A DNA stretch of 64,000 nucleotides from Ilumatobacter sp. GTDB lineage: Bacteria > Actinomycetota > Acidimicrobiia > Acidimicrobiales > Ilumatobacteraceae. Both the position numbers and the translations under genes were made by a program. The notes beneath the pieces are model-generated. The model worked only from the letters and a program-made list of their open reading frames with translations. It was not told where the DNA came from and did no database searches. The stretch covers positions 16,262 to 80,261 of the forward strand of contig NZ_JASJCS010000003.1 in the NCBI RefSeq assembly GCF_030065885.1, given 5' to 3'. Position 1 is the first letter of the stretch, and each line of letters starts with the position of its first letter. This document shows, one piece after another, positions 35,463 through 45,732 of the stretch.

Positions 35463-36938
35463 ATGTTCGACCGGATCAAGCAGATCGTCAGGCGCGAGGA
35501 GCCCGACTCAGACCAGTGCTTCGCCGACCTCTGTGCCGCCCTCTCGCCGGACCGGGTCAAGCGGGACGGTGCGCATCGCGCGCTGCTCGCGCACGACGCC
35601 TCGCTCTTCGGCGGCGGCGTGGCCGGTCCGCTCTGCTATCCCGAGAACGCCTTCGAGGTCGCCGCCGTCATGCGGATCGCGATCGAGCACGGGCGCGGCG
35701 TGGTGCCGCGCGGCGCAGGCACCGGCCTCGCCGGGGGAGCGATCCCGCTCGGCGCACCGATCGTGGTCGCGCTCACGCGCATGAACCGCGTGCTCGACGT
35801 CGACGTCGACGATCGCGTCGCGTGGGTCGAGCCCGGCGTGATCAACCTCGACCTCGACAAGCACCTCGGTCCACTCGGCTACCACTTCGCGCCCGATCCG
35901 TCGAGCCAGCAGGTGTGCACGATCGGCGGCAACGTCGCCAACAACTCGGGCGGTCCGCACTGCCTGCAGTACGGCGTCACCAACGCCCACATCCTGGCCC
36001 TGGAGGTCGTGTTGCCGTCGGGCGACATCGCGATGTTCGGTGGTCTCGACGCCGAGCCGGCCGGGCTCGATCTCCGGGGCGCCTTCGTCGGCAGCGAGGG
36101 CACGCTCGGCATCGTCACCCGAGTCGCCGTCCGCCTCACGAAGAACGCCCCGTCGGTTCGAACGCTCCTGCTGTCGTTCGGCTCGGTGCACGACGCCGCC
36201 AACACCGTGAGCGCTGTCATCGCTGCGGGTGTCGTGCCGGCCGCGATGGAGGTCATGGACCAGAAGATCACGGTTGCGGTCGAGAACTACGTCGGTGCGG
36301 GCTATCCCGTCGACGCGGCCGCCGTCCTCCTCGCCGAGGTCGAGGGGCTCCCGGGCGGCACCGAGGTCGACGCCGCGACCATCGAGCGGCTCGGCCGCGA
36401 ACACGGCGCCACCGATGTCCGGCTGGCCGCGACCGACGAGGAGCGCGCCTTGCTCTGGAAGGGCCGCAAGACGGCGTTCGGCGCGATCGCGCAGATTGCG
36501 CCCGACTACTACCTGCACGACACGGTGGTGCCGCGTTCGAAGCTCGCCGAGGTGCTCGAGCAGGTCTACGAGATCGCCGACCGTCACGACGTCATCGTGA
36601 TGAACGTCTTCCACGCCGGCGACGGCAACCTGCATCCGCTGCTGCTGTTCGACGCCCGCGAGCCCGGCGTGATCGACCGGGTCCACGCGGCGGGCGAGGA
36701 GATCCTGCGGGCGTCGCTCGACGCCGGCGGTGTGCTGTCGGGCGAGCACGGCATCGGTGTCGAGAAGCAGAAGTTCATGGCCGAGCAGTTCAGCGACGAC
36801 GACCTCGACCACCAGGCGCGCCTCCGGAGGGCCTTCGATCCGGACTGCCGCGCCAACCCCGGCAAGGTGCTGCCGGCCAGCCACAGCTGCGCCGACATCC
36901 AGGCACTGCGCAGCGTGCCGACCGGGGTCTGGGGGTGA
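35463..36938 (+). CDS. glcD: Glycolate oxidase FAD subunit
   Basis: A 491-residue FAD-linked oxidase of the GlcD/D-lactate dehydrogenase type. The FAD domain shows RGAGTGLAGGAIP, PDPSSQQVCTIGGNVANNSGG and GSEGTLGIVTRV; the C-terminal domain has HAGDGNLHP and SGEHGIGVEKQKFM. It oxidises glycolate or another 2-hydroxy acid to the 2-oxo acid with GlcE and GlcF. Coupled to glcE by overlap (GTGA). The frame is open further left, but ATG 35463 gives the normal N-terminus. Confidence 0.92.
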   Translation: MFDRIKQIVRREEPDSDQCFADLCAALSPDRVKRDGAHRALLAHDASLFGGGVAGPLCYPENAFEVAAVMRIAIEHGRGVVPRGAGTGLAGGAIPLGAPIVVALTRMNRVLDVDVDDRVAWVEPGVINLDLDKHLGPLGYHFAPDPSSQQVCTIGGNVANNSGGPHCLQYGVTNAHILALEVVLPSGDIAMFGGLDAEPAGLDLRGAFVGSEGTLGIVTRVAVRLTKNAPSVRTLLLSFGSVHDAANTVSAVIAAGVVPAAMEVMDQKITVAVENYVGAGYPVDAAAVLLAEVEGLPGGTEVDAATIERLGREHGATDVRLAATDEERALLWKGRKTAFGAIAQIAPDYYLHDTVVPRSKLAEVLEQVYEIADRHDVIVMNVFHAGDGNLHPLLLFDAREPGVIDRVHAAGEEILRASLDAGGVLSGEHGIGVEKQKFMAEQFSDDDLDHQARLRRAFDPDCRANPGKVLPASHSCADIQALRSVPTGVWG

Positions 36939-37849
36939 GCACGGCCCTCACGGCCTTCGCCGACGAGGTCGGCCCGGACGGCCCGGTGGCGGTCGAGGGC
37001 GGCCTCACCAGGTGGGACGCCGCCGGCCCGCTCGACGACGGCGTCCGCGTGTTGCGGGCCCCGGTCGGACTCGTCGAGTACCAGCCGGCCGAGATGACCG
37101 TCAGGGTGCTCGCCGGGACCACGGTCGCCGACCTGCACGACGAGCTGGCGAGCGCCGGCCAGCGAACCGCGCTGCCCGACCGCGGCGGCACGGTGGGCGG
37201 CGCCGTCGTCGTCGGCGAGAACGCCCCGACGATGCTCGGCGTCGGGCGCATCCGCGAAGCGGTGCTGCAGGTCACCTACGTCTCGGCCGACGGCCGGCTC
37301 GTCGTCGGCGGCGGGCCGACTGTGAAGAACGTCAGCGGGTTCGACCTGCCACGCCTGTTCGTCGGGTCGTTCGGCACGCTCGGCCTCGTCGGCGAGGTGA
37401 TCCTCAGGACCAATCCCGTGCCCGCCGCTTCGGTCTGGCTGGCGGCCGACGACGCCGACCCGGCCGCGGTGTTCGACACCCTGCTGCGGCCCGGAGCGAT
37501 CTTCCACGACGGCGCTCGGACGACGGTGCTGCTCGAGGGCCACGCCGTCGACGTCGAGCACCAGACCGAGCAGCTGCGCTCGATGGGCACGTTCCTGCCC
37601 GCCGACGGCCCGCCGGCGTTGCCCGAGCACCGCTGGTCGGTCGCGCCGTCCGAGCTCCGTCGCCTCGACACGTCGACGACGGGGGAGTACGTGGCCGCCA
37701 TCGGGGTCGGGCTCCTGTGGGCCGCGCGGCGCCAGCCACGGCGAGCACCCGAGCCGTCGGCGTCCGAGGTCGCCCGCCGGATCAAGGCCGAGTTCGATCC
37801 CACGCGCCGCCTCAATCCCGGCAGGTTCGTCGCCGGCATGGAGCACTGA
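36935..37849 (+). CDS. glcE: Glycolate oxidase FAD-binding subunit GlcE
   Basis: A 304-residue FAD-binding protein, shorter than E. coli GlcE (about 350). LPDRGGTVGGAVVVGE and the PTVKNVSGFDLPRLFVGSFGTLG segment are typical of the GlcE PCMH-type FAD domain. The C-terminus FDPTRRLNPGRF is shared with GlcD-type oxidases. GTG 36935 overlaps the glcD stop, and its own stop overlaps the glcF start by one base, giving a tight glcDEF operon. Confidence 0.9.
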   Translation: MSTALTAFADEVGPDGPVAVEGGLTRWDAAGPLDDGVRVLRAPVGLVEYQPAEMTVRVLAGTTVADLHDELASAGQRTALPDRGGTVGGAVVVGENAPTMLGVGRIREAVLQVTYVSADGRLVVGGGPTVKNVSGFDLPRLFVGSFGTLGLVGEVILRTNPVPAASVWLAADDADPAAVFDTLLRPGAIFHDGARTTVLLEGHAVDVEHQTEQLRSMGTFLPADGPPALPEHRWSVAPSELRRLDTSTTGEYVAAIGVGLLWAARRQPRRAPEPSASEVARRIKAEFDPTRRLNPGRFVAGMEH

Positions 37850-39012
37850 TGGACCTGCAGATCGGCGCAGCCGACCTGAACACCTGCGTGCAGTGCGGCC
37901 TGTGCCTGCCCCACTGCCCGACGTTCCGCGTGACCGGCGACGAGGCGATGTCGCCGCGGGGTCGGATCGGGCTGATGCGAGCGGTGCAGAACGACGGCGC
38001 TCCCGTCACCGGCGACGTGCTCGACTCGTTGGAGACCTGCGTGCAGTGCCGGGGGTGCGAGCCCGCCTGCCCCAGCGGCGTCCCGTTCGGCCACATGATG
38101 GAACAGGCGAGGGAGACGTTGGCCGACCGTCGCCGCATGACGCCGCGCTGGCAGCGGTTGGCGTTCGCACCGCTGACGCGCCCTGCGGTGTTGCGGGCGG
38201 GGTCGACCGCGCTCGCCCTGGCGCAGCGCGCACGGCTCGTTCCGCGGCGATTCGCACTGCCGGCCGAGCTGCCGGTGCGCCGGAGGCCGCTGCCGGTCTC
38301 GGGCGACGACGTCTACCTGTTCACGGGGTGCGTGATGGATGCGTGGCAGCGCGACGTGCACGCGGCTGCGCAGCGCGTCGTCGAGGCCGCCGGCTTCGGT
38401 GTCACACCGACCGGTGACCGGGCACCGTGCTGCGGCGCCCTACATGCACATGCCGGGCTGACCGCCACGACGCGCCGACTCGCCACGACGATGATGCGCG
38501 AGCTCGGTGGTGGCGATCGCGACCGCCGGCCGATCCTGGTCGACTCGGCCGGATGCGGCGCGGCGATGAAGGAGTACGGCCACCTGCTCGGCACGCCCGA
38601 GGCAGCGGCGTTCTCGGCGCGGGTGTACGACATCCACGAATGGCTCGCCGAGCGCCTCGATCTGGTGCCGGCCGTCGCACCGCTCGATCTCAGCGTCGCC
38701 GTGCAGGACCCGTGCCACCTGCGGCACGTCCAGCGCGTGCACGCGGCGACCCGAACCGTGCTCCGTCCGTTCGTGCGCGAGCTGCGCGAGCTCGACGACG
38801 AGGGACTGTGTTGCGGCGCCGGCGGGGCCTACTCGCTGCTCCAGCCCGGACTCGCCGGCGACATCCGTGATCGCAAGCTGGCGGCCGTCGACCGCGCCGG
38901 CGCGGACGTCGTCGCATCGGCCAACCCGGGCTGCTCGATCCACCTCGGCGCCGCCGGCGCCGACGCGGTGCATCCGATGCAGCTCGTCGATCGTGCGCTC
39001 TCGCAGCGCTGA
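37849..39012 (+). CDS. glcF: Glycolate oxidase iron-sulfur subunit
   Basis: A 387-residue electron-transfer subunit. Two 4Fe-4S motifs of ferredoxin type open the protein (CVQCGLCLPHCP and CVQCRGCEPACP), followed by two CCG domains (APCCGALHAHAG and GLCCGAGGAYSL) that bind heterodisulfide-reductase-like clusters. It passes electrons from GlcDE toward the quinone pool at the membrane. The ATG overlaps the glcE stop (TGATG). Confidence 0.93.
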   Translation: MDLQIGAADLNTCVQCGLCLPHCPTFRVTGDEAMSPRGRIGLMRAVQNDGAPVTGDVLDSLETCVQCRGCEPACPSGVPFGHMMEQARETLADRRRMTPRWQRLAFAPLTRPAVLRAGSTALALAQRARLVPRRFALPAELPVRRRPLPVSGDDVYLFTGCVMDAWQRDVHAAAQRVVEAAGFGVTPTGDRAPCCGALHAHAGLTATTRRLATTMMRELGGGDRDRRPILVDSAGCGAAMKEYGHLLGTPEAAAFSARVYDIHEWLAERLDLVPAVAPLDLSVAVQDPCHLRHVQRVHAATRTVLRPFVRELRELDDEGLCCGAGGAYSLLQPGLAGDIRDRKLAAVDRAGADVVASANPGCSIHLGAAGADAVHPMQLVDRALSQR

Positions 39013-39058
39013 GCGACGGGGAGACGGCTTAGGAGGGCGGAGGACGGCGGGGTGGCGG

Positions 39059-39577
39059 CTACAGGGAGTCGTCGAGCTCGATCTCGACCATGAGCTCGTG
39101 TGCCAGCGCCTCGAGCGCATCGCGCAGTGCGTCGAGGTCGGTCGTCTCGCCGACCTCGAGCTCGGCGGTTGCCTCGAAGATCGTGCCGCCCGCCATCGGG
39201 GCGTCACGGGTGGCGGCGTCGAGCAGCTCGATGTTGACCGCGTGCGCGGTGAGCACCTCGGTGATCTCGTGCACGATGCCGGGCCGGTCGGTGCCCATGA
39301 TCTCGAGCTCGAGGCGCCGCGTCATCCGGTCGTCGACGGTGTCGGGCGCCAGCTGGACGGTGATGTCGAGCAGGCCTTGGAGGGGCTCGAGCGACGCGAC
39401 CAGCTCGTCGCGCCGGCCATCGGGCACGGTGACCATGACGATGCCGGCGAACTTCCCGCCCAGCTCGGCCATCTGGCTGCGTTCCCAGTTGCCGCCGTGG
39501 CTCGTGATCACGTCGGCCACGGCGTTGACGAGGCCGGCCCGATCGTCGCCGATCAGCGTGAGCACCAGAGTGGCCAT
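39059..39577 (-). CDS. Tandem ACT-domain protein, GcvR-like
   Basis: A 172-residue protein made of two ACT domains: LTLIGDDRAGLVNAVADVI begins the first and MGTDRPGIVHEITEVL the second. This is the layout of the glycine cleavage repressor GcvR. Such proteins bind amino acids at the ACT interface. ATG 39577 lies six bases after TACAGT and has no Shine-Dalgarno, so it looks leaderless. It neighbours glcDEF, and glycolate oxidation yields glyoxylate and hence glycine, which makes a regulatory link plausible but unproven. Confidence 0.82.
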   Translation of the reverse strand: MATLVLTLIGDDRAGLVNAVADVITSHGGNWERSQMAELGGKFAGIVMVTVPDGRRDELVASLEPLQGLLDITVQLAPDTVDDRMTRRLELEIMGTDRPGIVHEITEVLTAHAVNIELLDAATRDAPMAGGTIFEATAELEVGETTDLDALRDALEALAHELMVEIELDDSL

Positions 39578-39583
39578 GTCGGC

Positions 39584-39589
39584 ACTGTA
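39584..39589 (-). promoter_or_regulatory. Leaderless -10 box, ACT-domain gene
   Basis: TACAGT on the minus strand, six bases before ATG 39577; no ribosome site is visible between them. Confidence 0.45.
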
Positions 39590-39689
39590 GGGCGCTCTCC
39601 GGATCAACACCGTTTCGAGGCCCACCGCACGAGGCCGACCGCACGGCGCCGGCGATCGGTGACACGATGTGCGTCCGAGGAGGCGAGCG

Positions 39690-40649
39690 ATGTCATCTCG
39701 GAATGCCGACCGACACCCGCATGCGAAGCCACACGATCACGGCCACCGGTCGATGCTGCTCGCGCCGTCGTCCTGGCGGCCGCAGCGAATACATCGGATC
39801 GGCCGCCGCCAGTTCCTGACCGAGCTCGGCCGCAACGCGTTCGCCGTCGCTATCGTCGGTGGCGTCGTGGCCGCCTGTTCGAGTGACGATGCGGACGGAG
39901 AAGCCGGAACGACCGACTCGGCCGGCACGACCGCCACGACACCCGAGGGCTCGCCCGGGACGACGGCACCGGCATCGCCGACGTCCCCTGCGACCACCGC
40001 TGCCTCGGAGGGCGAGAGCGAGGAGCCAGCGGCCGAGCAGACGCCGACCGACGCGTCGGTGCGTTGGGCGCAGGCGAACCTCGGATTCGTCTCCGCGTAC
40101 GTGCTCGTACGTGGCACCGAGGCAGCCGTCGTCGACACGGGCATCGAGGGCAGCGCCGGCCAGATCGGTGATGCGCTCGCCACGCTCGGCGCCGGCTTCG
40201 ACGATGTCGGCCACGTCGTGCTCACCCACCGCCATCCGGACCACGTCGGCTCGCTCCCCGAGGTCATCGAGCTGGCGCCGACGGCGACCGCCTACGCCGG
40301 CGCAGGCGACATCCCGAACATCACGTCACCGGTCGACCTCGTCGCGGTCGGCGACGGCGACGACGTGTTGGGCCTCCAGGTCTACGACACGCCTGGTCAC
40401 ACAGCGGGTTCGATCTCGCTGCTCGACCCCGGGATCGGTCTTCTGATCGCCGGCGACGCCCTGAACGGCAACGACGACGGCACCGGTATCTCGGGCGCCA
40501 ACGAGCAGTTCACCGACGACATGACCACCGCCAACGCGTCGATCGCCAAGCTCGCCGCGCTCGAGTTCGAGACGGCGCTGTTCGGCCACGGCCAGCCGGT
40601 GGAGACGGGTGCCGGCGCACTGGTGCGGGCGCTCGCCACCGAGCTGTGA
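39690..40649 (+). CDS. Exported metallo-beta-lactamase-fold lipoprotein
   Basis: A 319-residue protein. The N-terminus has a twin-arginine-like GRRQFLTELGR, a hydrophobic stretch and a lipobox ending AAC, so it is probably Tat-exported and lipid-anchored. A Thr/Ser/Pro/Glu-rich linker follows. The hydrolase domain carries THRHPDHVGS (HxHxDH zinc motif), DTPGHTAGS, GDALNG and GHGQPVE. Function could be a lactonase, glyoxalase II or other hydrolase. ATG 39690 is preceded by GAGGAGG. It stands alone between the ACT gene and pdxS. Confidence 0.85.
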   Translation: MSSRNADRHPHAKPHDHGHRSMLLAPSSWRPQRIHRIGRRQFLTELGRNAFAVAIVGGVVAACSSDDADGEAGTTDSAGTTATTPEGSPGTTAPASPTSPATTAASEGESEEPAAEQTPTDASVRWAQANLGFVSAYVLVRGTEAAVVDTGIEGSAGQIGDALATLGAGFDDVGHVVLTHRHPDHVGSLPEVIELAPTATAYAGAGDIPNITSPVDLVAVGDGDDVLGLQVYDTPGHTAGSISLLDPGIGLLIAGDALNGNDDGTGISGANEQFTDDMTTANASIAKLAALEFETALFGHGQPVETGAGALVRALATEL

Positions 40650-40708
40650 CCGCGCTGTGACCTCGGGCGGGTGGTGAACACACCAGGACGAGCCACCTCA
40701 CCGGTCGA

Positions 40709-40714
40709 TACGAT
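40709..40714 (+). promoter_or_regulatory. Leaderless -10 box, pdxST
   Basis: TACGAT, six bases before the pdxS ATG at 40721; no Shine-Dalgarno between. Confidence 0.5.
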
Positions 40715-40720
40715 GAACCC

Positions 40721-41611
40721 ATGAGCGAACAGGTGTCGATCACGGGCTCGTTCCCCGTCAAGCGGGGATTGGCCGAGATGCTCAAGGGCGGCGTCATCAT
40801 GGACGTCGTCACACCCGAGCAGGCGAAGATCGCAGAAGACGCCGGCGCCGTGGCCGTGATGGCGCTCGAGCGGGTGCCGGCCGACATCCGCGCCGACGGC
40901 GGCGTCGCCCGCATGAGCGACCCCGAGATGATCGAGGGCATCAAGGCCGCCGTGTCCATCCCGGTGATGGCCAAGGCCCGCATCGGGCACTTCGTCGAGG
41001 CGCAGATCCTCGAAGCGCTCGGGGTGGACTTCATCGACGAGTCCGAGGTGCTGACGCCCGCCGACGAGGCGCACCACATTGACAAGTTCAAGTTCACGGT
41101 GCCGGTGGTCTGCGGCGCGACCAACCTCGGCGAGGCGCTGCGCCGCATCAGCGAGGGAGCGGCGCTGATCCGCTCGAAAGGCGAGGCCGGCACGGGCAAC
41201 GTGGTCGAAGCCGTTCGCCACCTGCGCAGCATCGTCGGCGACGTCAAGAAGGTCGGTCAGGCCGATTCAGCCGAGCTGTTCGACTGGGCGAAGCGCCTGC
41301 AGGCCCCGCTGCCGCTGGTGCAAGAGATCGCCGAGACCGGCAAGCTGCCGGTGCCGCTCTTCTGTGCCGGTGGCCTCGCGACGCCCGCCGACGCGGCGCT
41401 CGCCATGCAGCTCGGCGCCGAGTCGGTCTTCGTCGGGTCGGGCATCTTCAAGAGCGCCGACCCCGGCCCGCGCGCTGCCGCGATCGTCGAGGCCACGACG
41501 CACTTCAACGACGCCTCGATCCTGGCGAAGGTGAGCCGCGGCCTCGGCGCACCGATGACCGGCATCGGTATGGACGAGGTCCACGAGCACTACGCCGATC
41601 GCGGTTGGTGA
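40721..41611 (+). CDS. pdxS: Pyridoxal 5'-phosphate synthase subunit PdxS
   Basis: A 296-residue TIM-barrel lyase that makes pyridoxal 5'-phosphate from ribose 5-phosphate, glyceraldehyde 3-phosphate and ammonia. [36 protein letters not shown] with an active-site Lys, and [17 protein letters not shown] phosphate-binding loop are diagnostic. It forms a dodecamer with PdxT, which is encoded next with a GTGA overlap. Confidence 0.97.
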   Translation: MSEQVSITGSFPVKRGLAEMLKGGVIMDVVTPEQAKIAEDAGAVAVMALERVPADIRADGGVARMSDPEMIEGIKAAVSIPVMAKARIGHFVEAQILEALGVDFIDESEVLTPADEAHHIDKFKFTVPVVCGATNLGEALRRISEGAALIRSKGEAGTGNVVEAVRHLRSIVGDVKKVGQADSAELFDWAKRLQAPLPLVQEIAETGKLPVPLFCAGGLATPADAALAMQLGAESVFVGSGIFKSADPGPRAAAIVEATTHFNDASILAKVSRGLGAPMTGIGMDEVHEHYADRGW

Positions 41612-42309
41612 CCACCGCCTCGGCCGCCGGCGCCCCCGCGCCGCTGGTGGGCGTCCTCGCACTCCAGGGGGCGTTCGCTTCGCACCAGGAACGCCTCGCC
41701 CAGCTGGGTGCACCCACGCGCCAGGTGCGCACGCCCGCGGACCTCGCCGGGGTCGACGCGCTCGTCATGCCGGGTGGCGAATCGACGACGATGTCGAAGC
41801 TCCTGGTCACGAGCGGTCTGTACGACCCGATCGGCGAGCTGGTGACCGACGGCCTCCCTGTGCTCGGTACCTGCGCCGGGATGATCCTGCTCGCCACCGA
41901 GGTGCTCGACAGCCGGCCGGACCAGCTCTCGTACGGCGCGATCGACATCACGGTCCGCCGCAACGGCTACGGGCGTCAGCTCGACAGCTTCGAGACCGAG
42001 CTGGTCATGCGTGATCTGCCCGTCGGCTCGGCGACGTTCCACGGCGTGTTCATCCGTGCGCCCAAGGTCGAGCGCGTCGGCCAGGGTGTCGAGGTGCTCG
42101 CGGAGCACGACGGCGTCCCGGTGCTGCTCCGGCAGCGGGCGGTGACGGTGGCAGCCTTCCATCCCGAGCTCTCCAACGATCACCGGCTGCACGCCCAGTT
42201 CCTCAACACCTTCGCCTCTACCCTCGATGGCGGAGAGGCCGCTACCGTGCAAGGCGGTTCCGGACCGTCGGAACCGCAGACCGGCAGCGAACGGACCAGG
42301 AGCAGCTGA
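41608..42309 (+). CDS. pdxT: Pyridoxal 5'-phosphate synthase glutaminase PdxT
   Basis: A 233-residue class I glutaminase supplying ammonia to Pdx[27 protein letters not shown], the nucleophile elbow [10 protein letters not shown], and AFHPEL with the catalytic His-x-Glu pair are present. A C-terminal tail of about 30 low-complexity residues extends past the usual 190-200-residue domain. The GTG start at 41608 overlaps the pdxS stop; a TTG at 41605 is less likely. Confidence 0.95.
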   Translation: MTTASAAGAPAPLVGVLALQGAFASHQERLAQLGAPTRQVRTPADLAGVDALVMPGGESTTMSKLLVTSGLYDPIGELVTDGLPVLGTCAGMILLATEVLDSRPDQLSYGAIDITVRRNGYGRQLDSFETELVMRDLPVGSATFHGVFIRAPKVERVGQGVEVLAEHDGVPVLLRQRAVTVAAFHPELSNDHRLHAQFLNTFASTLDGGEAATVQGGSGPSEPQTGSERTRSS

Positions 42310-43058
42310 TGTCGGGTCATTCCAAGTGGGCAACCATCAAGCACAAGAAGGGTGCCGCCGACGCCAAGCGCGGCAAGCTCTTCGCGAAGCTCGCCCGCCA
42401 GATCGAGGTGAGCGCACGCGCCGGTGGTGGCGACGTCGACGCCAACCCCACGTTGCGCACCGCGGTGCAGAAGGCCAAGGCGTCGCAGATGACGAACGAC
42501 GCCATCGACCGGGCCATCAAGCGCGGCACCGGCGAGGGCGATGCGGGCACGTACGAGGACATCACCTACGAGGGGTACGCGCCCGGCGGCGTCGCGCTGC
42601 TCATCGACGTCCTCACCGACAACCGCAACCGCACCAGCGCCGACATCCGCAACATCCTCACCAAGACCGGCGGGTCGATGGCCGAGCCGGGCGCCGTCGG
42701 ATGGCAGTTCAACCGGCGCGGCATCATCCTCATCGAGGGCCGGGTCGACGAGGACGAGTTGATGCTGGCTGCCCTCGATGCCGGCGCCGACGACGTCTCC
42801 AACGAGGGCGAGACGTGGCAGGTGACGTGCGAGCCGACCAACACGTTCGAGATCAAGGAAGCCCTCGAGGCGGCGGGCTTCACGGTGATGTCGGCCGACA
42901 CGCCGATGGTGTCCGACAACCTCGTGCCGGTCACCACCGTCGAGGACGCCAAGAAGCTGATGCGCATCATGGAGGCGATCGAGGACAACGACGACGTGCA
43001 GGACGTCTACTCCAACTTCGACATCGCCGACGACGTCATGGAAGCAGCAGCATCATGA
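42309..43058 (+). CDS. yebC: YebC/PmpR-family transcription or translation factor
   Basis: A 249-residue YebC family protein. It begins [20 protein letters not shown] and has the [14 protein letters not shown] and YEGYAPGG signatures. YebC homologues regulate transcription and in some bacteria relieve ribosome stalling at proline runs. It precedes ruvC in many actinobacteria, as here with one peroxiredoxin gene between. AGGAG precedes the ATG, which overlaps the pdxT stop. Confidence 0.95.
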   Translation: MSGHSKWATIKHKKGAADAKRGKLFAKLARQIEVSARAGGGDVDANPTLRTAVQKAKASQMTNDAIDRAIKRGTGEGDAGTYEDITYEGYAPGGVALLIDVLTDNRNRTSADIRNILTKTGGSMAEPGAVGWQFNRRGIILIEGRVDEDELMLAALDAGADDVSNEGETWQVTCEPTNTFEIKEALEAAGFTVMSADTPMVSDNLVPVTTVEDAKKLMRIMEAIEDNDDVQDVYSNFDIADDVMEAAAS

Positions 43059-43507
43059 GTGTCGGCGTCGGCGATCGCGCGCCCGATTTCACGTTGCCGG
43101 GCACGGGGGGCACGACCTACTCCCTGAGCGACTTCCTCGGCAAGCCGCTCGTGCTGGTGTTCTACCCGGGGGACGACACGCCGGTCTGCACCAAGCAGCT
43201 CAACGCCTACAACGACGGCCTCGACCAGTTCGGCGACCTCGATGCCCAGATCGTCGGGATCTCGGCCCAGGACGTCGACAGCCACGAGGCGTTCTCGGGC
43301 AAGCACGGCTTCGAGTTCCCCCTCCTCGCGGACACGGACAAGTCGGTCGCGGGGGCATACGGCACCCTCGGCCCGATCGGGTTCCCACGACGCAGCGTGT
43401 TCATCCTCGACGCCGAGGGCGTCATCCGGTACGCCCACAAGGCGATCGCCGGCCTGACCTACCGCCCGGTCGACGAGTTGATCGCCGAGCTCCGCAAGCT
43501 CGGCTGA
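43055..43507 (+). CDS. Peroxiredoxin, Bcp/PrxQ type
   Basis: A 150-residue thioredoxin-fold peroxidase reducing hydroperoxides. [14 protein letters not shown] opens the fold and [14 protein letters not shown] holds the peroxidatic Cys. It is the only Cys in the protein, so no internal resolving Cys exists and an external thiol must reduce it. The ATG overlaps the yebC stop (ATGA). Insertion between yebC and ruvC suggests co-expression with DNA repair. Confidence 0.92.
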   Translation: MSVGVGDRAPDFTLPGTGGTTYSLSDFLGKPLVLVFYPGDDTPVCTKQLNAYNDGLDQFGDLDAQIVGISAQDVDSHEAFSGKHGFEFPLLADTDKSVAGAYGTLGPIGFPRRSVFILDAEGVIRYAHKAIAGLTYRPVDELIAELRKLG

Positions 43508-43538
43508 GACCGTCCGCCGGTCGGCGGCGCGCCGTGAC

Positions 43539-43544
43539 TAGAGT
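43539..43544 (+). promoter_or_regulatory. Leaderless -10 box, ruvCAB
   Basis: TAGAGT followed after seven bases by GTG 43552; supports that start and a promoter for ruvC-ruvA-ruvB separate from yebC. Confidence 0.5.
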
Positions 43545-43551
43545 CGAACCT

Positions 43552-44103
43552 GTGTTCGCCAGCAACTTGGCCGACCGTGCCGCCGTGAGCCGGCGCGTGC
43601 TCGGCATCGACCCAGGGTTGACGCGCTGCGGGTTCGCGGTGGTCGACGGGCGCGGCCCCGGTTCCGCGACCGCCGTCTCGCTGGGGGTGATCCGCACGCC
43701 GTCGTCCGACGAGCTGCCCGCCCGGCTGGCATCACTGCGCCGTGAGCTCGTCGACCTGATCACCGAGTACGAGCCGCAGGTGGTGGCCGTCGAGCGGGTG
43801 TTCTTCCAGGTCAACGTCCGCACGGCCATGAGCGTCGGCCAGGCCAGCGGCCTCGCGCTGTGCGAAGCGGCGAGCGCCGGGTGCGAGGTGGTGCAGTACA
43901 CGCCCAACGAGGTCAAGGACGCCGTGGCCGGCTACGGCGGCGCCAGCAAGGAGCAGGTCCAGAAGATGGTGCAGACGCGGCTCAGGTTGTCGAAGCCACC
44001 CAGGCCGGCCGATGCGGCCGACGCCGCTGCGCTGGCGCTCTGCTATCTCGCGACGTCGCCGATGAGCCGCCACATCGCGGCTGCGACGGCGGGCCGCCGA
44101 TGA
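43552..44103 (+). CDS. ruvC: Holliday junction endonuclease RuvC
   Basis: A 183-residue resolvase that cuts Holliday junctions. VLGIDPGLTRCGFAVVDG contains the first catalytic Asp; VAVERVFFQVNVRTAMSVGQASG the Glu; and DAADAAALALCY the C-terminal Asp pair. GTG 43552 is chosen from the -10 box; GTG 43534 or 43585 would change the N-terminus by a few residues. The stop overlaps the ruvA ATG. Confidence 0.95.
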   Translation: MFASNLADRAAVSRRVLGIDPGLTRCGFAVVDGRGPGSATAVSLGVIRTPSSDELPARLASLRRELVDLITEYEPQVVAVERVFFQVNVRTAMSVGQASGLALCEAASAGCEVVQYTPNEVKDAVAGYGGASKEQVQKMVQTRLRLSKPPRPADAADAAALALCYLATSPMSRHIAAATAGRR

Positions 44104-44690
44104 TCGGTTCACTGCGAGGCGAGATCCTCGAGCGTGACCTCGACGGCTCGGTGCTGATCGAGGTCGCCGGCGTCGGGTACGTCGTCAACGTCTCGCAGCG
44201 CGCGCTCGCCGAGCTCGAACCGTCGACGTCGGCGTTCCTGTACGTCCATCACCACATCCGTGAGGACGCGCAGCAGCTCTTCGGCTTCCTGAGTCGCGAC
44301 GAACGGGTCACCTTCCAGACGCTCATCGGCACCCACGGCGTCGGTCCGGCTCTGGCCATGGCCGTGATCGCGACGCATCCTCCGACGGCGCTCGTCGACA
44401 TCGTCGCCAACCAGGACGTCGCGTCGCTGACGCTCGTCCCGGGCGTCGGCAAGAAGACCGCCGAGCGGCTGCTGATCGAGCTGAAGTCGCGCCTGAGCGT
44501 GCCGGTGCTCGAAGGCGCCGGTGGCACCGAGCCGGGCGGTTCGGCGATGGCCGACGTGCGCGAGGCCCTGGCGGGCCTCGGATACGGCGACGCCGAGATC
44601 CGCGACACGCTGCGCGAGCTCGAATCGACCGACGACGCGGCGTCGCTGCTGCGCGATGCGCTCAAGGCGCTGGGGGCACGCCGTGCGTGA
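44100..44690 (+). CDS. ruvA: Holliday junction helicase subunit RuvA
   Basis: A 196-residue tetrameric junction-binding protein. The N-terminal OB domain ([20 protein letters not shown]), paired helix-hairpin-helix motifs ([16 protein letters not shown] and [15 protein letters not shown]) and the C-terminal RuvB-contacting domain ([12 protein letters not shown]) are all present. ATG overlaps the ruvC stop (ATGA); its end overlaps ruvB by eight bases. Confidence 0.96.
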   Translation: MIGSLRGEILERDLDGSVLIEVAGVGYVVNVSQRALAELEPSTSAFLYVHHHIREDAQQLFGFLSRDERVTFQTLIGTHGVGPALAMAVIATHPPTALVDIVANQDVASLTLVPGVGKKTAERLLIELKSRLSVPVLEGAGGTEPGGSAMADVREALAGLGYGDAEIRDTLRELESTDDAASLLRDALKALGARRA

Positions 44691-45717
44691 TGAGTTCACC
44701 GACCCGGGTGTGGCCTCCGACAACGAAGAGGTGGTCGAGGCGGGCCTCCGGCCGCGAGCGCTCGACGAGTTCGTCGGCCAGCGCGAGCTGAAAGAGCATC
44801 TCTCGATCGTCCTCGAGGCGGCCCGCAACCGCGGCCAATCGGTCGACCACCTGCTCTTCGCGGGCCCGCCCGGGCTGGGCAAGACCACCCTCGCCGGCAT
44901 CGTGGCGACCGAGATGCAGTCGCACCTGCACGTCACGTCGGGACCGGCGCTCGAGCGCGCCGGCGACCTGGCGGCGATCCTCACCAAGCTCGAAGAGGGC
45001 GACGTGCTCTTCGTCGACGAGATCCATCGCCTCTCGCGGGCGGTCGAGGAGATCCTCTACCCGGCGATGGAGGACTTCCAGCTCGACATCGTCGTCGGCA
45101 AGGGTCCTGCGGCGTCGAGCATCCGGCTCACGATGCCGCCCTTCACGCTGGTCGGCGCCACCACACGGACCGGCATGATCACGGGCCCCCTCCGCGACCG
45201 ATTCGGCCTCGTCGCGCGGCTCGACTACTACGAGGACGAGGAGCTCCAGGCGATCGTCGTCCGTGCGGCCGGCATCCTCGACGTCTCGATCGACACCGAC
45301 GGCGCATGGGAGATCGCTCGTCGTTCGCGCGGTACACCGCGCATCGCCAACCGCCTCTTGCGCCGGGTCCGCGACTTCGCCGAGGTCCGCCACGACGGTT
45401 CGATCACGGCCGACGTCGCCCGCGAGGGCCTCAAGCTGTTCGGCGTCGACGACCTCGGGCTCGACAAGGTCGACCGGGCGATCCTGAGCGCGATGTGCCA
45501 GCAGTTCAACGGCGGTCCCGTTGGTCTGTCGACCGTGGCGATCAGCGTCGGCGAGCAGCCCGACACGGTCGAGGACGTCTACGAGCCGTTCCTCATCCAG
45601 CAAGGCATGATCGCCCGCACGCCACGAGGCCGCGTCGCCATGCCGTCGGCCTACGCGCACCTCGGTCTGGCAGCGCCGTCACCGAGGCCCGGCCAACCCG
45701 GCCTGTTCGACGGCTGA
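44683..45717 (+). CDS. ruvB: Holliday junction helicase ATPase RuvB
   Basis: A 344-residue AAA+ motor driving branch migration. [11 protein letters not shown] leads in; Walker A is GPPGLGKTT; Walker B is LFVDEIHRL; sensor 1 lies in GATTRTGMI; the arginine finger region is LRDRFG; the C-terminal winged helix ends with GQPGLF. GTG 44683 gives the standard N-terminus and overlaps ruvA. Confidence 0.97.
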   Translation: MRDEFTDPGVASDNEEVVEAGLRPRALDEFVGQRELKEHLSIVLEAARNRGQSVDHLLFAGPPGLGKTTLAGIVATEMQSHLHVTSGPALERAGDLAAILTKLEEGDVLFVDEIHRLSRAVEEILYPAMEDFQLDIVVGKGPAASSIRLTMPPFTLVGATTRTGMITGPLRDRFGLVARLDYYEDEELQAIVVRAAGILDVSIDTDGAWEIARRSRGTPRIANRLLRRVRDFAEVRHDGSITADVAREGLKLFGVDDLGLDKVDRAILSAMCQQFNGGPVGLSTVAISVGEQPDTVEDVYEPFLIQQGMIARTPRGRVAMPSAYAHLGLAAPSPRPGQPGLFDG

Positions 45718-45732
45718 GGCAGCCGCCGCCGC

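Noticed and set aside
45711..45725. Hairpin CGGCTG-AGG-CAGCCG at the ruvB stop
   Set aside because: Short stem inside coding sequence, no U tract and no extension.
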